NCBI RefSeq assembly: GCF_023499255.1
Contig: NZ_CP092183.1
Coordinates: forward strand, 8,180,501-8,244,500
Length of the DNA: 64,000 bases
Direction of reading: 5' to 3'
Origin: Couchioplanes caeruleus
Lineage (GTDB): Bacteria; Actinomycetota; Actinomycetes; Mycobacteriales; Micromonosporaceae
The notes beneath the pieces are model-generated. The model did not search any database. It was not told the DNA's origin and was given only the letters and a program-made list of their open reading frames with translations. Of the stretch, positions 20,208 through 31,044 are shown one piece after another (the first letter of the stretch is position 1; every line of letters begins with the position of its first letter). A program made the translations under genes and the position numbers.

Positions 20208-21071
20208 TCAGTTTCCGTCGAGGGCCAGGTTGAGTTCGAGGACGTTGACCGCCGGCTCGCCGAGGAAGCCCAGTGCACGCCCGTCAGTATGGTCTTCGAT
20301 CAGCTCCTGTACGCGGTCCTCGCTGAGGCCGCGTTCCCGGGCGATCCGCGGGGCCTGCAGCTTCGCGTAGGCCGGGCTGATGTGCGGGTCCAGACCGCTG
20401 GCGCTGGCGGTGACCGCGTCGGCTGGTACGACCGGGTCGGCCGGGGCGTCGCCGCGGATCGGTGTGATCACCGCGCCCAGCGCCCGGTAGTCCTCGCCGG
20501 TGCGGGCCGGCTCGACGGTCACCCCCTCGTAGGTTGCGAGGAAGGGGGTGCCGGTCTGGTTGACCGACACGGCGCGGGTGACCGGGCCGGCGAGCCCGTC
20601 GCGGTGGAACACCGCGAGGACCGCCCCGACGCCGTCGGCGGTGCAGTAGGGGCGGCGACCATCGACGCTCTCGAGCTTGCCGACGGCCACGCTGCGGGCG
20701 CAGACCTGGGTGAGCAGGCTCTGGGCCGCGTCGTCGGGGTTGTCGGACAGGGTGTCGACGATGCTCTCGGGTCCGAGGTTGCTGGCCGAGGTCGACGTCG
20801 GGTCGTAGCCGTCACCGGCCGCGGACGGGCGGCTCTGAAAGTAGCGGGGGTCAGGGTTGCCGTCGGCGTCGGTGAACGACTGGCCGATCAGCCTGCTGCC
20901 GACGGTCTTGTCGGCCACGGTGATCAGCGAGCCGCCGGCCCGGTCGGACAGGCCGGGGATGCGGCCGACCGCGACCATCGCGAGTGGGTACGCCAGCCCG
21001 AGCAGGACGGTGAAGACCAGCAGGGCGCGCAGTGCCGCGATGTGCTGGGCCAGCCAGGAGGGAAGTCGCAT
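20208..21071 (-). CDS. kdpC: KdpC, K+-ATPase accessory subunit
   Basis: 287 aa with one N-terminal membrane helix (LRALLVFTVLLGLAYPLAMVAVG). The family blocks GSRLIGQSF, YFQSRPSA, SNLGPES, and DPHISPAYAKLQAPRIAR near the end are all present. It is longer than the E. coli protein (about 190 aa) because of an insert around residues 110-200, as in other actinobacteria. KdpC stabilises the KdpA-KdpB complex. Two nt separate it from kdpB. Confidence 0.95.
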   Translation of the reverse strand: MRLPSWLAQHIAALRALLVFTVLLGLAYPLAMVAVGRIPGLSDRAGGSLITVADKTVGSRLIGQSFTDADGNPDPRYFQSRPSAAGDGYDPTSTSASNLGPESIVDTLSDNPDDAAQSLLTQVCARSVAVGKLESVDGRRPYCTADGVGAVLAVFHRDGLAGPVTRAVSVNQTGTPFLATYEGVTVEPARTGEDYRALGAVITPIRGDAPADPVVPADAVTASASGLDPHISPAYAKLQAPRIARERGLSEDRVQELIEDHTDGRALGFLGEPAVNVLELNLALDGN

Positions 21072-21073
21072 GG

Positions 21074-23173
21074 TCAGATCCCGGGGATGAACTGGATGAG
21101 CAGGTCGATGAGTTTGATGCCGAGGAACGGCGCGATGACGCCGCCCAGGCCGTAGATGAGCAGGTTGCGTCGCAGTAGCGCGCTGGCCCCGGCTGGGGTG
21201 TAGCGCACGCCGCGCAGGGCCAGCGGGATCAGCGCCACGATCACCAGGGCGTTGAAGATAACCGCGGACAGGATGGCGGAGCCGGGTGAGTGCAGCCGCA
21301 TGATGTTGAGCGTGTCCAGACCCGGGTACACGGCGGCGAACATGGCGGGGATGATCGCGAAGTACTTGGCGATGTCGTTGGTGATCGAAAAGGTGGTCAG
21401 TGCGCCGCGGGTGATGAGCAGCTGCTTGCCGATCTCGACGATCTCGATGAGCTTGGTCGGGTCGGAGTCGAGGTCGACCATATTGCCGGCCTCCTTGGCG
21501 GCCGACGTGCCGGTGTTCATGGCCACGCCCACGTCGGCCTGCGCGAGGGCGGGCGCGTCGTTGGTGCCGTCACCCGTCATCGCGACCAGCCGCCCGCCCT
21601 CCTGCTCCCGTTTGATGTAGGCGAGCTTGTCCTCGGGAGTGGCCTCGGCCAGGAAGTCGTCGACGCCGGCCTCGTCGGCGATCGCCTTGGCCGTCCGGGG
21701 GTTGTCGCCGGTGATCATGACGGTGCGGATGCCCATCCGGCGCATCTCGTCGAAGCGCTCGCGCATGCCCGCCTTGACGACGTCCTTGAGATGGATGACG
21801 CCCAGCGCACGGGCGGGCCGTCCGTCGAGCTGCTCGGCCACCACCAGCGGGGTGCCGCCGGTGCCGCTGACGGTGTCGACGATCTCGCCGACATCCTCGG
21901 TCGGTTGACCGCCGTTAAGCCGCACCCACTTCATCACCGCCGAGGCGGCGCCCTTGCGGATCTGCCGTCCAGGCAGGTCGACGCCGCTCATCCGGGTCTG
22001 CGCCGTGAACGGCACGAACGTGGCGTTGGGCATCAGCCCCGGCTCGCTCTCGCGCAGCCCGAACTGGTTCTTGGCCAGCACGACCACCGACCGGCCCTCC
22101 GGGGTCTCGTCGGCCAGGCTGGACAGCTGGGCCGCCTCGGCCACGATGGCCGCTTCGACGCCGTCGACCGGGACGAACTCCGCGGCCTGCCGGTTGCCCA
22201 GGGTGATCGTGCCGGTCTTGTCGAGCAGCAGGGTGTTGACGTCGCCGGCGGCCTCGACCGCGCGGCCCGACATGGCGAGGACGTTGCGCTGCACGAGGCG
22301 GTCCATGCCGGCGATGCCGATGGCGCTGAGCAGCGCGCCGATGGTGGTCGGGATCAGGCAGACGATCAGCGACACGAGCACGATGCCGGTGACACCGTTG
22401 GCGTCGAGGGCGACGGTGTCGGCCGCGGCCGCCTGGTACGCCTTAGAGAAGATCGCGAGGGGCTGCAGGGTCACCACCGACAACAGAAAGATGATGGTGA
22501 GCGCGGCCAGCAGGATGTTGAGGGCGATCTCGTTCGGCGTCTTCTGCCGGTTGGCCCCCTCGACCAGGGCGATCATGCGGTCGACGAAGCTCTCCCCCGG
22601 CTCCTGCGTGATGCGCACGACGATTCGGTCGGACAGTACCTTGGTGCCGCCGGTGACGGCCGAGCGGTCGCCGCCGGACTCGCGGATCACCGGTGCGGAC
22701 TCGCCGGTGATGGCCGACTCGTCGACGCTGGCGATGCCGTCGATGACGTCGCCGTCACCGGGGATGATCTGGCCGGCTTCGACCACGACCACGTCGCCCA
22801 GCTCGAGCTGGGTGGCCGGGATCTCGCGGCCGTCCTGCAGGGAGGCCGTCATGTCCTGCTTGGCCTGGCGCAGGGTGGCGGCCTGGGCCTTGCCGCGGCC
22901 CTCGGCGACGGCCTCGGCCAGGTTGGCGAACAGGACGGTCAGCCACAGCCAGATCGTGATGATCCAGGCGAACACGCTGGGGTCGACGACGGCCAGCACC
23001 GTGGTGAAGACCGCGCCGACCTCGACGATCAGCATCACCGGGTTGTGCCACAGGGTGCGCGGGTCGAGCTTCGTCAGGGCCTGCGGCAGCGAGCGGCGCA
23101 GCTGGTTCGCATCGAGCGTTCCCGCCCGTACGGGGGCCGAGGCGGCCGGTTTTTCCAGACTGGGGGTGGTCAT
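21074..23173 (-). CDS. kdpB: KdpB, catalytic P-type ATPase subunit
   Basis: 699 aa. The phosphorylation site is [11 protein letters not shown], with actuator motif TGES, nucleotide-binding [18 protein letters not shown], and the KdpB-specific tail. It hydrolyses ATP to drive potassium import through KdpA. The gene is intact and overlaps kdpA by 4 nt (23170-23173). Confidence 0.97.
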   Translation of the reverse strand: MTTPSLEKPAASAPVRAGTLDANQLRRSLPQALTKLDPRTLWHNPVMLIVEVGAVFTTVLAVVDPSVFAWIITIWLWLTVLFANLAEAVAEGRGKAQAATLRQAKQDMTASLQDGREIPATQLELGDVVVVEAGQIIPGDGDVIDGIASVDESAITGESAPVIRESGGDRSAVTGGTKVLSDRIVVRITQEPGESFVDRMIALVEGANRQKTPNEIALNILLAALTIIFLLSVVTLQPLAIFSKAYQAAAADTVALDANGVTGIVLVSLIVCLIPTTIGALLSAIGIAGMDRLVQRNVLAMSGRAVEAAGDVNTLLLDKTGTITLGNRQAAEFVPVDGVEAAIVAEAAQLSSLADETPEGRSVVVLAKNQFGLRESEPGLMPNATFVPFTAQTRMSGVDLPGRQIRKGAASAVMKWVRLNGGQPTEDVGEIVDTVSGTGGTPLVVAEQLDGRPARALGVIHLKDVVKAGMRERFDEMRRMGIRTVMITGDNPRTAKAIADEAGVDDFLAEATPEDKLAYIKREQEGGRLVAMTGDGTNDAPALAQADVGVAMNTGTSAAKEAGNMVDLDSDPTKLIEIVEIGKQLLITRGALTTFSITNDIAKYFAIIPAMFAAVYPGLDTLNIMRLHSPGSAILSAVIFNALVIVALIPLALRGVRYTPAGASALLRRNLLIYGLGGVIAPFLGIKLIDLLIQFIPGI

Positions 23174-24816
23174 GACAGGCCCTCCGCGATGGGTCCGAGA
23201 GCGAGAGCGGGCAAGAAGGTCAGCGCGACGAGGACGACGGTGACGCCGACGACCATCCCGACGAACAGGGGTTGGTGGGTGGGCAGAGTGCCCTCCGACT
23301 CAGGGGTGATCTTCTGCCGGGCCAGCGAGCCGGCTAGGGCCAGCACGAGCACGATCGGCAGGAACCGGCCCAGGAGCATGGCCAGGCCGAGCGCGGTGTC
23401 CCACCACGGGGTGTTGACCGTGATGCCCGCGAACGCAGAGCCGTTGTTGTTGGCGGCGCTGGTGAAGGCGTACAGGACCTCGGACAGGCCGTGCGGGCCG
23501 ACGTTGAGCGCCGTCGCGTTGTTGCCGGTGGCGAACGCGGCCGCGGTGCCGACCAGCACCAGCGCCGGGGTGATCAGGAAGTAGCTCGAGGCGATCTTCA
23601 TCTCCCGGGCGCCGATCTTCTTGCCGAGATATTCGGGCGTGCGGCCGACCATGAGCCCGGCCACGAACACCGTGATGACGGCGAGGATGAGCAGGCCGTA
23701 CAGGCCGGCGCCGACACCACCGGGCGCGACCTCGCCGAGCATCATGTTGATCATCGGCATCATGCCGCCCGGGGCGGTGTACGAGTCGTGAAACGAGTTC
23801 ACCGAGCCGGTCGAGGTCAGCGTGGTGACCGCGGCGTAGGTGGCCGAGTTGGGGATGCCGAACCGGGTCTCCTTGCCCTCCATCGCCGCGCCGACCGCCT
23901 GCGGGACGGTGCCGGCGCCGTGCACCTCGAAACCGACCGTCAGCGCGATACTGGCCACGGCCAGGATCGCCATGACCGCGGCGATGGCGTACCCCTGCCG
24001 GTTCTGCCCCACCATCCGGCCGAACACCCGGGGCAGGCTGAACGGGATCACCAGGATGAGGAACAGCTGGATCCAGTTGGTCCAGGTTGTCGGGTTCTCG
24101 AACGGGTGCGCGGCGTTGACGTTGTAAAAGCCGCCGCCGTTGGTGCCGAGTTCCTTGATTGCCTCCTGCGAGGCCACCGGGCCGCCGGTGATGTGCTGGG
24201 TGGCGCCGGTCAGGGTGGTCACGTCGACGCCGCCGGACAGGTTCTGCACCATACCCGCGGCCATGAAGATCATGGCGGCCACGACACAGATGGGCAGCAG
24301 TACCCGGAGTGTGATGCGGGTCAGGTCGACCCAGAAGTTGCCCAGCGTGGCCGACTTGCGGACCGCGAAACCGCGGACCAGCGCCACCGCGACCGCAATG
24401 CCGACGGAGGCCGAGACGAAGTTCTGTACCGCCAGGCCGGCCATCTGCACCAGGTGGCCCATGGTCGACTCGCCCGAGTAGGCCTGCCAGTTGGTGTTGG
24501 TGGTGAAACTCACCGCGGTGTTCCACGCGAGGTGACCGGGCAGCGGGTCGAAGCCGAGCGAGAGCCACAGCTTGTCCTGCAGCCGCAGGACCGCGTACAG
24601 GAAGAGGATCGAGACCGCGGAGAAGGCGAGCACGCTGCGGGCGTAGACGCCCCAGGTCTGCTCGGCGTCACGGTCGACACCGACGAGGCGGTAAACGCCG
24701 CGCTCGACGGCGGTGTCGCGGTTGCCGCTCACGACGCGGTACATGTAGTCACCGAACGGCTTGTAGACCGCAACGAGCGCGAGCACCAGCGTGATGACGA
24801 ACAGCCAGCCGGCCAT
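23170..24816 (-). CDS. kdpA: KdpA, K+-binding channel-like subunit
   Basis: 548 aa, about ten membrane helices. The four selectivity-loop regions are visible: [45 protein letters not shown] and [10 protein letters not shown]. It takes up potassium from the outside with high affinity. Its ATG at 24814-24816 overlaps the kdpF stop (TGATG). Confidence 0.97.
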   Translation of the reverse strand: MAGWLFVITLVLALVAVYKPFGDYMYRVVSGNRDTAVERGVYRLVGVDRDAEQTWGVYARSVLAFSAVSILFLYAVLRLQDKLWLSLGFDPLPGHLAWNTAVSFTTNTNWQAYSGESTMGHLVQMAGLAVQNFVSASVGIAVAVALVRGFAVRKSATLGNFWVDLTRITLRVLLPICVVAAMIFMAAGMVQNLSGGVDVTTLTGATQHITGGPVASQEAIKELGTNGGGFYNVNAAHPFENPTTWTNWIQLFLILVIPFSLPRVFGRMVGQNRQGYAIAAVMAILAVASIALTVGFEVHGAGTVPQAVGAAMEGKETRFGIPNSATYAAVTTLTSTGSVNSFHDSYTAPGGMMPMINMMLGEVAPGGVGAGLYGLLILAVITVFVAGLMVGRTPEYLGKKIGAREMKIASSYFLITPALVLVGTAAAFATGNNATALNVGPHGLSEVLYAFTSAANNNGSAFAGITVNTPWWDTALGLAMLLGRFLPIVLVLALAGSLARQKITPESEGTLPTHQPLFVGMVVGVTVVLVALTFLPALALGPIAEGLS

Positions 24817-24905
24817 CAGAACTTCTCCGGGAACAGCAGGGCGGCGACCATGAAGGCGCCGAGCAGCACGGCCACGATCAGACCGATGAGGTTGACCACG
24901 CTCAC
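24816..24905 (-). CDS. kdpF: KdpF small membrane subunit
   Basis: 29 aa: one hydrophobic helix ([20 protein letters not shown]) ending LLFPEKF, the hallmark C-terminus of KdpF. It stabilises the Kdp complex. The GTG at 24903-24905 overlaps the stop of the 27-aa frame upstream, and its own TGA overlaps kdpA. Confidence 0.88.
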   Translation of the reverse strand: MSVVNLIGLIVAVLLGAFMVAALLFPEKF

Positions 24906-24985
24906 CGGCGTTCGACCGCCCGGATCAGCACGGACAGCGCTACGAACAGCACCACCGTGAGCCCGACGAACACGAGATCAGCCAC
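24902..24985 (-). CDS. 27-aa membrane peptide ahead of kdpF
   Basis: The GTG at 24983-24985 has AGGAGACC just upstream, the best ribosome binding site in this part of the operon. The peptide is [20 protein letters not shown] followed by IRAVERR: a single membrane helix with a positively charged end. Its TGA overlaps the kdpF GTG by 3 nt (24902-24904/24903-24905), suggesting translational coupling. It may be a further Kdp subunit or a leader peptide that sets kdpF translation. I do not know a name for it. Confidence 0.6.
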   Translation of the reverse strand: MADLVFVGLTVVLFVALSVLIRAVERR

Positions 24986-25161
24986 TTCAGGTCTCCTAGA
25001 CGAGGGTGTGCGGTCATTGCCCGGACAAGCACACCGCGCGCCGCGACGTTCCGGAACGGCCGTTAACGCATCCACTACGGGTCCCCGCCCAATATTGACG
25101 AGTCGTTACCGCCCCGAGCGCTGCCCGGCCGGCCCTGTGGTGCCACCCGTACCCTGATCAG

Positions 25162-27168
25162 GTGAACGATCCATCCGCCCAGGGCCAGGCGCCCGCCGAG
25201 TACGCCCTCCCGGCCGTCATGGACTCCCCGGCTCAAGGCAGTAGGCCGTCGGGCGCCTTGGCCGGCTGGCTGCTGCGTCATCGGGTCCAGCCGGTCGGCC
25301 CCGCCGCCGACGAGGGACACACCGAGCAGCACCCCTGGTGGCAAGTCATGTGCCTGACCGGGGTGGACTACTTCTCCAGCCTCGCCTACGTGCCGGCGAT
25401 CGCGGTCGCGGCGGCCGGAGCGGTCTCCCCTTTGGCGACCCTGCTGATCGTCGCGCTCACCCTGTTCGGCGTGCTGCCGATGTACCGGCGGGTGGCGCGG
25501 GAGAGCCCGCACGGCGCCGGCTCGGTAGCGATGCTGGAGCGGCTGCTGCCGTTCTGGCAGGGCAAGCTGTTCGTCTTGGTGCTGCTGGGCTTCGTCGCGA
25601 CGTCCTGGCTCATCACGATCACCCTGTCGGCGGCTGACGCCAGCGTGCACGTGGTGGAAAACCCGTTCTTCCCGACGTTGCTGCACGGCCACGAGGTCGC
25701 GCTGACTGTCGGGCTGCTCTTGCTGCTCGGGTTCGTCTTCCTGCTCGGCTTCAGCGAAGCCGTCAGCGTCGCCATCCCGCTGGTCGCAGTGTTCCTCGGG
25801 CTCAACGCCCTGGTCATCGGCACCGGTCTGGTCCACGTCATCACCGACCCCAGCGCATGGTCAGCGTGGACCGCTGCGCTGGGCAACGTGGGTGGCGGGG
25901 GCATCGGCGGGCTTCTGCAACCGGCCGTGGTGGCCTTTCCGCTGCTGGTGCTGGGCCTGTCCGGCTTCGAGACCGGGGTGAGCATGATGCCTCTGGTCGC
26001 TGCTCCGGGCGCCGACGCCCGGCAGCAGCTGGAGAACCGCGTCCGCAACAGCCGCAAGCTGTTGACCACCGCTGCGGTCATCATGAGCGTTTACCTGCTC
26101 GCCGCCAGTTTCGTCACCACTGTGCTCATCCCGGCCAAGGAGTTCGAGCCGGGCGGCGAAGCGAGTGGCCGCGCGTTGGCCTGGCTGGCTCACGAACAGC
26201 TCGGTGAGATCGTCGGGACCGCCTACGACATCAGCACCATCCTGATTCTGTGGTTCGCCGGGGCGTCCGCGATGGCCGGTCTGGTCAACATCGTGCCGCG
26301 TTACCTGCCCGGCTACGGCATGGCACCGGAGTGGGGTCGGGCCGTGCGCCCCGTGGTGCTGGTCTACACGGTGATCAGCGTGATCATCACGATCGCGTTC
26401 GGCGCCGACGTCAACGCCCAGGCCGGCGCCTACGCCACCGGCATCCTGGCCATGATGGTCTCCGGCGCGTTCGCCGTCACTGTCTGGGCGTTCCACCACC
26501 GCAAGCGCGGCGCCGCAGCCGGATTCGCTGTGCTCACCGTCATTCTCGGCTACGCGCTGGTGGAGAACATCATCGAGAAGCCGGACGGTATCGCCATCTC
26601 CGGGCTGTTCATCGCCGGAATCATCGCAGTGTCGCTGATCTCCCGGGTCAGCCGCACCACCGAACTGCGCGTGGACAGCATCGAGTTCGACGAGACCGCC
26701 CGCCGTTTCATCACCGAATCCCTGGAGTTCGACGGTGCCCTCGATCTGGTCGCCCACCGCCGTCAGGCCGGTGATGCCGCCGAGTACCGGCTCAAGGAGC
26801 AGGAACAGCGCGGCGACAACCCGGTACCCGGGGCCAACGACATCCTGTTCCTGGAGGTCGATGTCGTCGACCCCTCCAGTTTCAGTGACACCCTGGTCGT
26901 GCACGGCATCGACGTCGACGGCTATCGCATTCTGCGGACCGAGGCGCCGGCCGCGCCCAATGCCATCGCCGCGATCCTGCTCGCCCTGCGCGACGCCACC
27001 GGGATACGACCGCACTGCTACTTCGCCTGGGCCGAAGGCAGCCCATTGGTTCACATGATCCGCTACTTCCTGCTCGGGCGCGGCGACACCGCCCCGGTCA
27101 CCCGAGAGATCATCCGCAAGCACGAACCAGACCAGTCACGACGCCCAGGCATCCACGTAGGATCGTGA
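25162..27168 (+). CDS. APC-superfamily permease, possibly KimA-like K+ importer
   Basis: 668 aa. About 12 membrane helices occupy residues 60-500, starting with the helix-1 motif [15 protein letters not shown], and a hydrophilic cytoplasmic domain of about 165 residues follows. Twelve helices plus a soluble C-terminal domain is the layout of the KUP/KimA group of potassium-proton symporters, and the gene is divergent from kdp with 176 bp between, so potassium uptake is a reasonable inference. An amino-acid permease is the alternative. The GTG at 25162 is used (residues NDPSAQGQ follow). Confidence 0.75.
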   Translation: MNDPSAQGQAPAEYALPAVMDSPAQGSRPSGALAGWLLRHRVQPVGPAADEGHTEQHPWWQVMCLTGVDYFSSLAYVPAIAVAAAGAVSPLATLLIVALTLFGVLPMYRRVARESPHGAGSVAMLERLLPFWQGKLFVLVLLGFVATSWLITITLSAADASVHVVENPFFPTLLHGHEVALTVGLLLLLGFVFLLGFSEAVSVAIPLVAVFLGLNALVIGTGLVHVITDPSAWSAWTAALGNVGGGGIGGLLQPAVVAFPLLVLGLSGFETGVSMMPLVAAPGADARQQLENRVRNSRKLLTTAAVIMSVYLLAASFVTTVLIPAKEFEPGGEASGRALAWLAHEQLGEIVGTAYDISTILILWFAGASAMAGLVNIVPRYLPGYGMAPEWGRAVRPVVLVYTVISVIITIAFGADVNAQAGAYATGILAMMVSGAFAVTVWAFHHRKRGAAAGFAVLTVILGYALVENIIEKPDGIAISGLFIAGIIAVSLISRVSRTTELRVDSIEFDETARRFITESLEFDGALDLVAHRRQAGDAAEYRLKEQEQRGDNPVPGANDILFLEVDVVDPSSFSDTLVVHGIDVDGYRILRTEAPAAPNAIAAILLALRDATGIRPHCYFAWAEGSPLVHMIRYFLLGRGDTAPVTREIIRKHEPDQSRRPGIHVGS

Positions 27169-27934
27169 TGGCGCCCGGAACGGCTTCGCCGACTGCCTGG
27201 CGCCGGGCGCCAGCAGCCGCTCATCTCGTCGAGGTGACTTTCCTTATGATATCGATCGAATGAACGCGAGCCTGACCCTGAGGTCGATCATCATGCGCGA
27301 TCTGCGGCTTCAACGAACACACTGCAGCCGTTAGTGCATCGGCATACCCACTCAACAGCGCACAGGTGGACCCGAGTCTTCGCCAACAGCACAACGCGTT
27401 TGAACACCTCAAGCGGGACACGCGCGGAGGGTTGGCAATCGGCTATCTGCACTGACGAGCATGCAGCAGCGCCTGTCGCCGGTACGGCTGGCGCCGTACC
27501 GGGCGGCACGCCGGTGAGGTCGTTACCGGCGGCGGCGCGAGCGGCGACCCGGCGGGAGCGCAGGCGGCTCGTCGTCCGGGCCAGTTCCGTCGGTCACCTT
27601 GTCAAGTGATTGTGACGGTCGTCGGTGGCCCCACCAGGACGGCTTGGAGTGGCCCCACGGCGAACTCGATCGGGTGACGTGGTGACGGTCTGATCTGGCC
27701 CCACCCGCGGGGTCGGCGCCAGGATCGACGGGCTGTAGTCGGGAGGCCGCCCGGGGCGGCCCGTTCGCTGGTGGAGTTGTTCGAGACGTTTCCCGGGGTC
27801 GCCGGCGAGGCGTGTCGATTCGTGCACTCGCGCAGCGGTATGGCACTCACCGGCGTAGCGTGCGCGCGGCGTCCGACTCGGCTGCTCCAGCACCTCCCCG
27901 TAAGCCCTCGGCAGCGGGCCGCGTGCTGCTGAGG
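27169..27934. repeat. Noncoding stretch with IS21-like terminal repeats
   Basis: No gene with a ribosome binding site or family match was found in these 766 bases. TGGCCCCAC occurs three times (27626-27634, 27650-27658, 27696-27704). Two of them are preceded by GTGACGGTC at the same distance (27612 and 27682). The complement, GTGGGGCCA, is at 29082-29090, just before the ISL3-type element. Repeats of this kind mark the ends of IS21-family elements, so this may be the ruin of one around the lipoprotein gene. Confidence 0.4.
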
Positions 27935-27970
27935 CACGACGGCCGGCCCCGGACGGGGCCGGCCGTCGTG
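27935..27970 (-). terminator. Terminator of the lipoprotein gene
   Basis: A perfect 16-bp stem, CACGACGGCCGGCCCC with its complement, has a GGAC loop. It begins 5 nt past the stop of the minus-strand lipoprotein gene. No U tract. Confidence 0.8.
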
Positions 27971-27974
27971 GTTG

Positions 27975-28853
27975 CTAAACCTCAGCGCGGATCTTGGTCC
28001 AGTTGGCGTCTGCGGCGTCGAGGGCGGCCTGGTACTTGGTGACGAATGTCTGCAAGCGGGGTGCCGCAGCTGCCAGTGCCTGGTCTTGCGCCGGCTGGCG
28101 GCAGGTGGCGTCCGCGGCGGCGGCCTTCTTCTCGAAGGCGACGGCCTCGGCCCACTGGGGGTCGGCCTCCATGGCCGCCACGCCGCGGTCGGCGGGCGGA
28201 AACTTGGCCAGGGCCATCTGGTAGGCGTGGGAGCGGTCCTTCGCGGCGATCCCGGCCGCTTTCATGCACGGGCCGTAGGCGGCGAGGGCGTCGGCGACTG
28301 CGGGGGTCTTCTCCACCTCGCGGAAGGTGTCGGTCAGCTCCTTGCCCATGGCGGTCGGGATGATCGGCGAGGCTTGTTGTTCGGCCTTGGCCGCCACGCC
28401 GGGGCAACTGCTCAGGGCCTTGGCGTACTGGACCTCTTCCTCGGCGGTCATCTTGTTGGCCTCGTCGGCCTTGCGCAGTACGTCGGCGACTTCGGCCTGG
28501 TGGTGCTTGGCCGTGGCAATGCCGAAGTCGTCGCTGATCTCGGTGAGGCTGGACAGGTCGTCGGGGCCGATCGGCCCGCCGGTCTGTTGCTCCGATGGGG
28601 CCTGCCGGTAGGTGAAGCCCTTGGCTTTCATACAGGTGGCCAGGGCGCCCTGGAAGCGGGCTGCGGTGGCCTTCTCGGCTGCGAGGCGGTCGGCGGAGGT
28701 GCCGTACAGGCTGTTGCTGACCTGCTCGTACAGGGCGCGGCCCTGCTCCAGTGCGGCCGGCTCGGCCGGGGCTCCGGCGGCGCCGGAGTTGGCGCAGCCG
28801 GTGGTGAGGGCGCCGGCGAGCAGCACCGCGCTCAAACTGATGATCTTCTTCAT
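27975..28853 (-). CDS. Putative lipoprotein
   Basis: 292 aa. The signal peptide MKKIISLSAVLLAGALTTGC has the lipobox TTGC, so the mature protein would start at Cys20, anchored outside the membrane. The mature part is Ala-rich and helical, with CMKAKGFTY and CMKAAGIAAKDR as two similar Cys-containing blocks (about residues 74 and 203), suggesting an internal duplication, plus two further Cys. This layout is common in actinobacterial lipoproteins of unknown function. It stands alone between IS-like repeats. Confidence 0.8.
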   Translation of the reverse strand: MKKIISLSAVLLAGALTTGCANSGAAGAPAEPAALEQGRALYEQVSNSLYGTSADRLAAEKATAARFQGALATCMKAKGFTYRQAPSEQQTGGPIGPDDLSSLTEISDDFGIATAKHHQAEVADVLRKADEANKMTAEEEVQYAKALSSCPGVAAKAEQQASPIIPTAMGKELTDTFREVEKTPAVADALAAYGPCMKAAGIAAKDRSHAYQMALAKFPPADRGVAAMEADPQWAEAVAFEKKAAAADATCRQPAQDQALAAAAPRLQTFVTKYQAALDAADANWTKIRAEV

Positions 28854-29181
28854 GGCCTATGTCTTTCGTCAGCGTGTCGGACCGGTCAGCTGTTGCAGGC
28901 AGTGGGAATACCGCCTGCGTCGTAAAGAACGAGTCGCCCCTGTCCATTGACCACCGGTTGGCGTAGCCGGCCACCTCGCGTACATGGGTCCGTGCGGGTC
29001 CGCTCCCGCTCTTCGTAAGCCGTGTGCTCGACGATGGCCGCAACGCACAGTCACTGCTTCGGGCCTCTTGCACTAACCCCAGTGGGGCCAAATCAAGGTT
29101 CTGGCACGCGAAGTGTGATTGATCTTGTGAGCTTTGCCCTTCGTGTCTGTACCGGCGCATCGGCACGGCTAGCCTGCATCG

Positions 29182-29619
29182 ATGTCCGACCGAACGCGAA
29201 GCAGCCAGCCCGGCTCGCATGCGGTCTATCCCGGAACCTTCGACCCTTTCACGGCCGGGCATGTGAATGTCATCGACCGGGTGAGGCGGTTGTTCGATGT
29301 GGTCACGGTGCTCATAGCGGTGAATGGGGAGAAGCGGCCAGTTGCGACGCAGGAGCAGCGGTTGGTGGCTCTTCGCTGCCAGCTCCCAGAGGGCTGGAGC
29401 AACGTGCAAGTGACGACATGGGCGGGCTTGACGACCGCGTTCTGTCATGAGCAGCAGGCCAGCGTGATCGTCCGCGGCGTCCGGAACTCCACCGATCTGC
29501 AGCACGAGTATCAGCTGGCAGCGATGAACGAAAAGCTGGGGATCACCACGCTGTTGGTGCCGGCGCGCCCTGAGCTGGCGACGGTGTCCTCTACGGCGGC
29601 GCGCGCCCTTCGTACCTGA
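29182..29619 (+). CDS. CoaD-like phosphopantetheine adenylyltransferase homologue (IS passenger)
   Basis: 145 aa. It follows CoaD from end to end: VYPGTFDPFTAGHVNVIDR (the TxGH nucleotidyl-transfer motif), VNGEKRP (substrate Lys), IVRGVRNSTDLQHEYQLAAMN (Arg that binds the phosphate) and VSSTAARAL (the ISSTxxR motif). It then stops about 15 residues earlier than housekeeping CoaD (about 160 aa), so the last helix is missing. CoaD joins 4'-phosphopantetheine to AMP in coenzyme A synthesis; whether this copy does is unknown. It lies within the inverted repeats of an ISL3-type element, so it is passenger cargo and not the cell's main coaD. Confidence 0.8.
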   Translation: MSDRTRSSQPGSHAVYPGTFDPFTAGHVNVIDRVRRLFDVVTVLIAVNGEKRPVATQEQRLVALRCQLPEGWSNVQVTTWAGLTTAFCHEQQASVIVRGVRNSTDLQHEYQLAAMNEKLGITTLLVPARPELATVSSTAARALRT

Positions 29620-29625
29620 CCGAGC

Positions 29626-31044
29626 TCATCCGGCCAGTAGGACGCGCTTGCGTAGCAGGTCGAATCCAGCACGGCCGTACATCTGCCGCTTGATCATCTT
29701 GATTTTGTTGACGTTGCCTTCGACAGGACCGGAGCTGTGGGGCAGGGTCAGGCCGGCCGTGACGGCGTCGAGGTCGTTGGTCAGGCCGGTAGCGAAACCC
29801 GTGAGGCCGGGCAGTGCTGCCTGCTGGGCGGCGGTAATCCAGGCGTCGAGTTGGGTGCCGCGCAGGTTGGTCAGCATGCCGGCGAACGAGCGCACGAGGC
29901 CGGCTGCGGTACCCAGTTTTGGGCAGCGATCCAGAAGGGCTCGAAGCCGGTCGCTGTCCCGCTCGACAAGGTGATCGGGGTGGCGGCAGATCCAGCCGGT
30001 CACTTCGCGGACCGACGGCGGTTTGACCACCGTGCTCAGATCCGGGCGGGCGCGGTACTGCTCGACGAAAGCACGGACGATGCCGTAGCCGCCGGTGAAG
30101 CCCTGCGCGGCGACCTCGCGGTGCAGGACGGTGGCTTTGCGACAGCCTTCGCTGATGCGCCGGAGAAGGTGCGGCTTGAACGGGTCGAGGCTGCTCGGGC
30201 GTGGTTTCTGCCCGACGAGCATCTGTTGCCAGGTAGCGGCGCGGGCGTAGCGCTGGACGGTGTGCCGGCCCCAGCCCAGGTGCCGGGCGATCTGGCGAAT
30301 CCCGGCGCCCTCGGCGAGCAGGTCGTGAACGAGTTGGTGGTGCTCGCGGCGGCGCTGCGCCATCGCTCCGCGGGGTTCCGGCACCTCAGCAGCGGGCAGA
30401 TCGCCGGGCGGTGTGGTGACGGGTTCCCGCAGGCAGTCCTTGTGTCGGGCGACGCACCGCTCGACGGCCTTGGCGAGGTTCTGCCAAAGATGGAATCGGT
30501 CTGCGACCTGCACGGCGTCCGGGGCGCCGGTGCGAGCTCCTTCGGCATAGGCGCTGGCCCGGTCCCGGCAGATTACCTGCGGCTTTGCGTGTTCGGTGAG
30601 CCACTGGGCGAGCGGGGCGGCGTCCCGGCCCGGCAGCAGGTCGACGACCCGCCCGTCCTGGCAGTCGATCAGGACGGTGCCGTAGTTCTGACCTCGTCTG
30701 ATCGCGAAATCATCGACGCCCAGCACCGTCACCGGCGACGCCGGTGGATTTGGCAGGCCTCGTACCAGTCGTAACAGGGTGCTGCGGCTGGTGACCATCC
30801 CCAGAATCGCGGCGAGCCGAGCCCCGGCCCGGCCGGCGAGAGCCAAGCCGATTTGCGTGAATGTCTGTCGCAGGCCGTCCGTGCTACGCAGCCGACGGCG
30901 AGTCAGCCCGTCGACCTGCTCGGCGAACGTCCGCACTGCACAGCCAGCATTTCCGCAGACGAACCGGCGGACCCGCAGCCAGATCCGGGCGGCTGCCCCG
31001 GCGATCGGGACATCGGCCAGTTCACGCCAATAACGTCCGTGCAC
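29626..31044 (-). CDS. ISL3-family transposase
   Basis: 472 aa from the GTG at 31044. DDE domain landmarks are VLGVDDFAIRRGQNYGT, VICRDRASAYAEGARTGAPDAVQVADRFHLWQNL, and the closing SSGPVEGNVNKIKMIKRQMYGRAGFDLLRKRVL. The same frame continues upstream of the GTG without ATG/GTG/TTG for about 50 codons and encodes the expected N-terminal zinc finger (TCLSCG) and LLPHLGSLKIERVERW. So the real protein is about 520 aa and must start at a rare codon such as CTG, or the start has been lost by mutation. The second Cys pair (CGNAGC) is in the annotated part. Confidence 0.9.
   Translation of the reverse strand: MHGRYWRELADVPIAGAAARIWLRVRRFVCGNAGCAVRTFAEQVDGLTRRRLRSTDGLRQTFTQIGLALAGRAGARLAAILGMVTSRSTLLRLVRGLPNPPASPVTVLGVDDFAIRRGQNYGTVLIDCQDGRVVDLLPGRDAAPLAQWLTEHAKPQVICRDRASAYAEGARTGAPDAVQVADRFHLWQNLAKAVERCVARHKDCLREPVTTPPGDLPAAEVPEPRGAMAQRRREHHQLVHDLLAEGAGIRQIARHLGWGRHTVQRYARAATWQQMLVGQKPRPSSLDPFKPHLLRRISEGCRKATVLHREVAAQGFTGGYGIVRAFVEQYRARPDLSTVVKPPSVREVTGWICRHPDHLVERDSDRLRALLDRCPKLGTAAGLVRSFAGMLTNLRGTQLDAWITAAQQAALPGLTGFATGLTNDLDAVTAGLTLPHSSGPVEGNVNKIKMIKRQMYGRAGFDLLRKRVLLAG

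Noticed and set aside
29182..29619. Housekeeping coaD
   Set aside because: It lies inside the inverted repeats of an IS, is about 15 residues short, and lacks the usual coaD neighbours.
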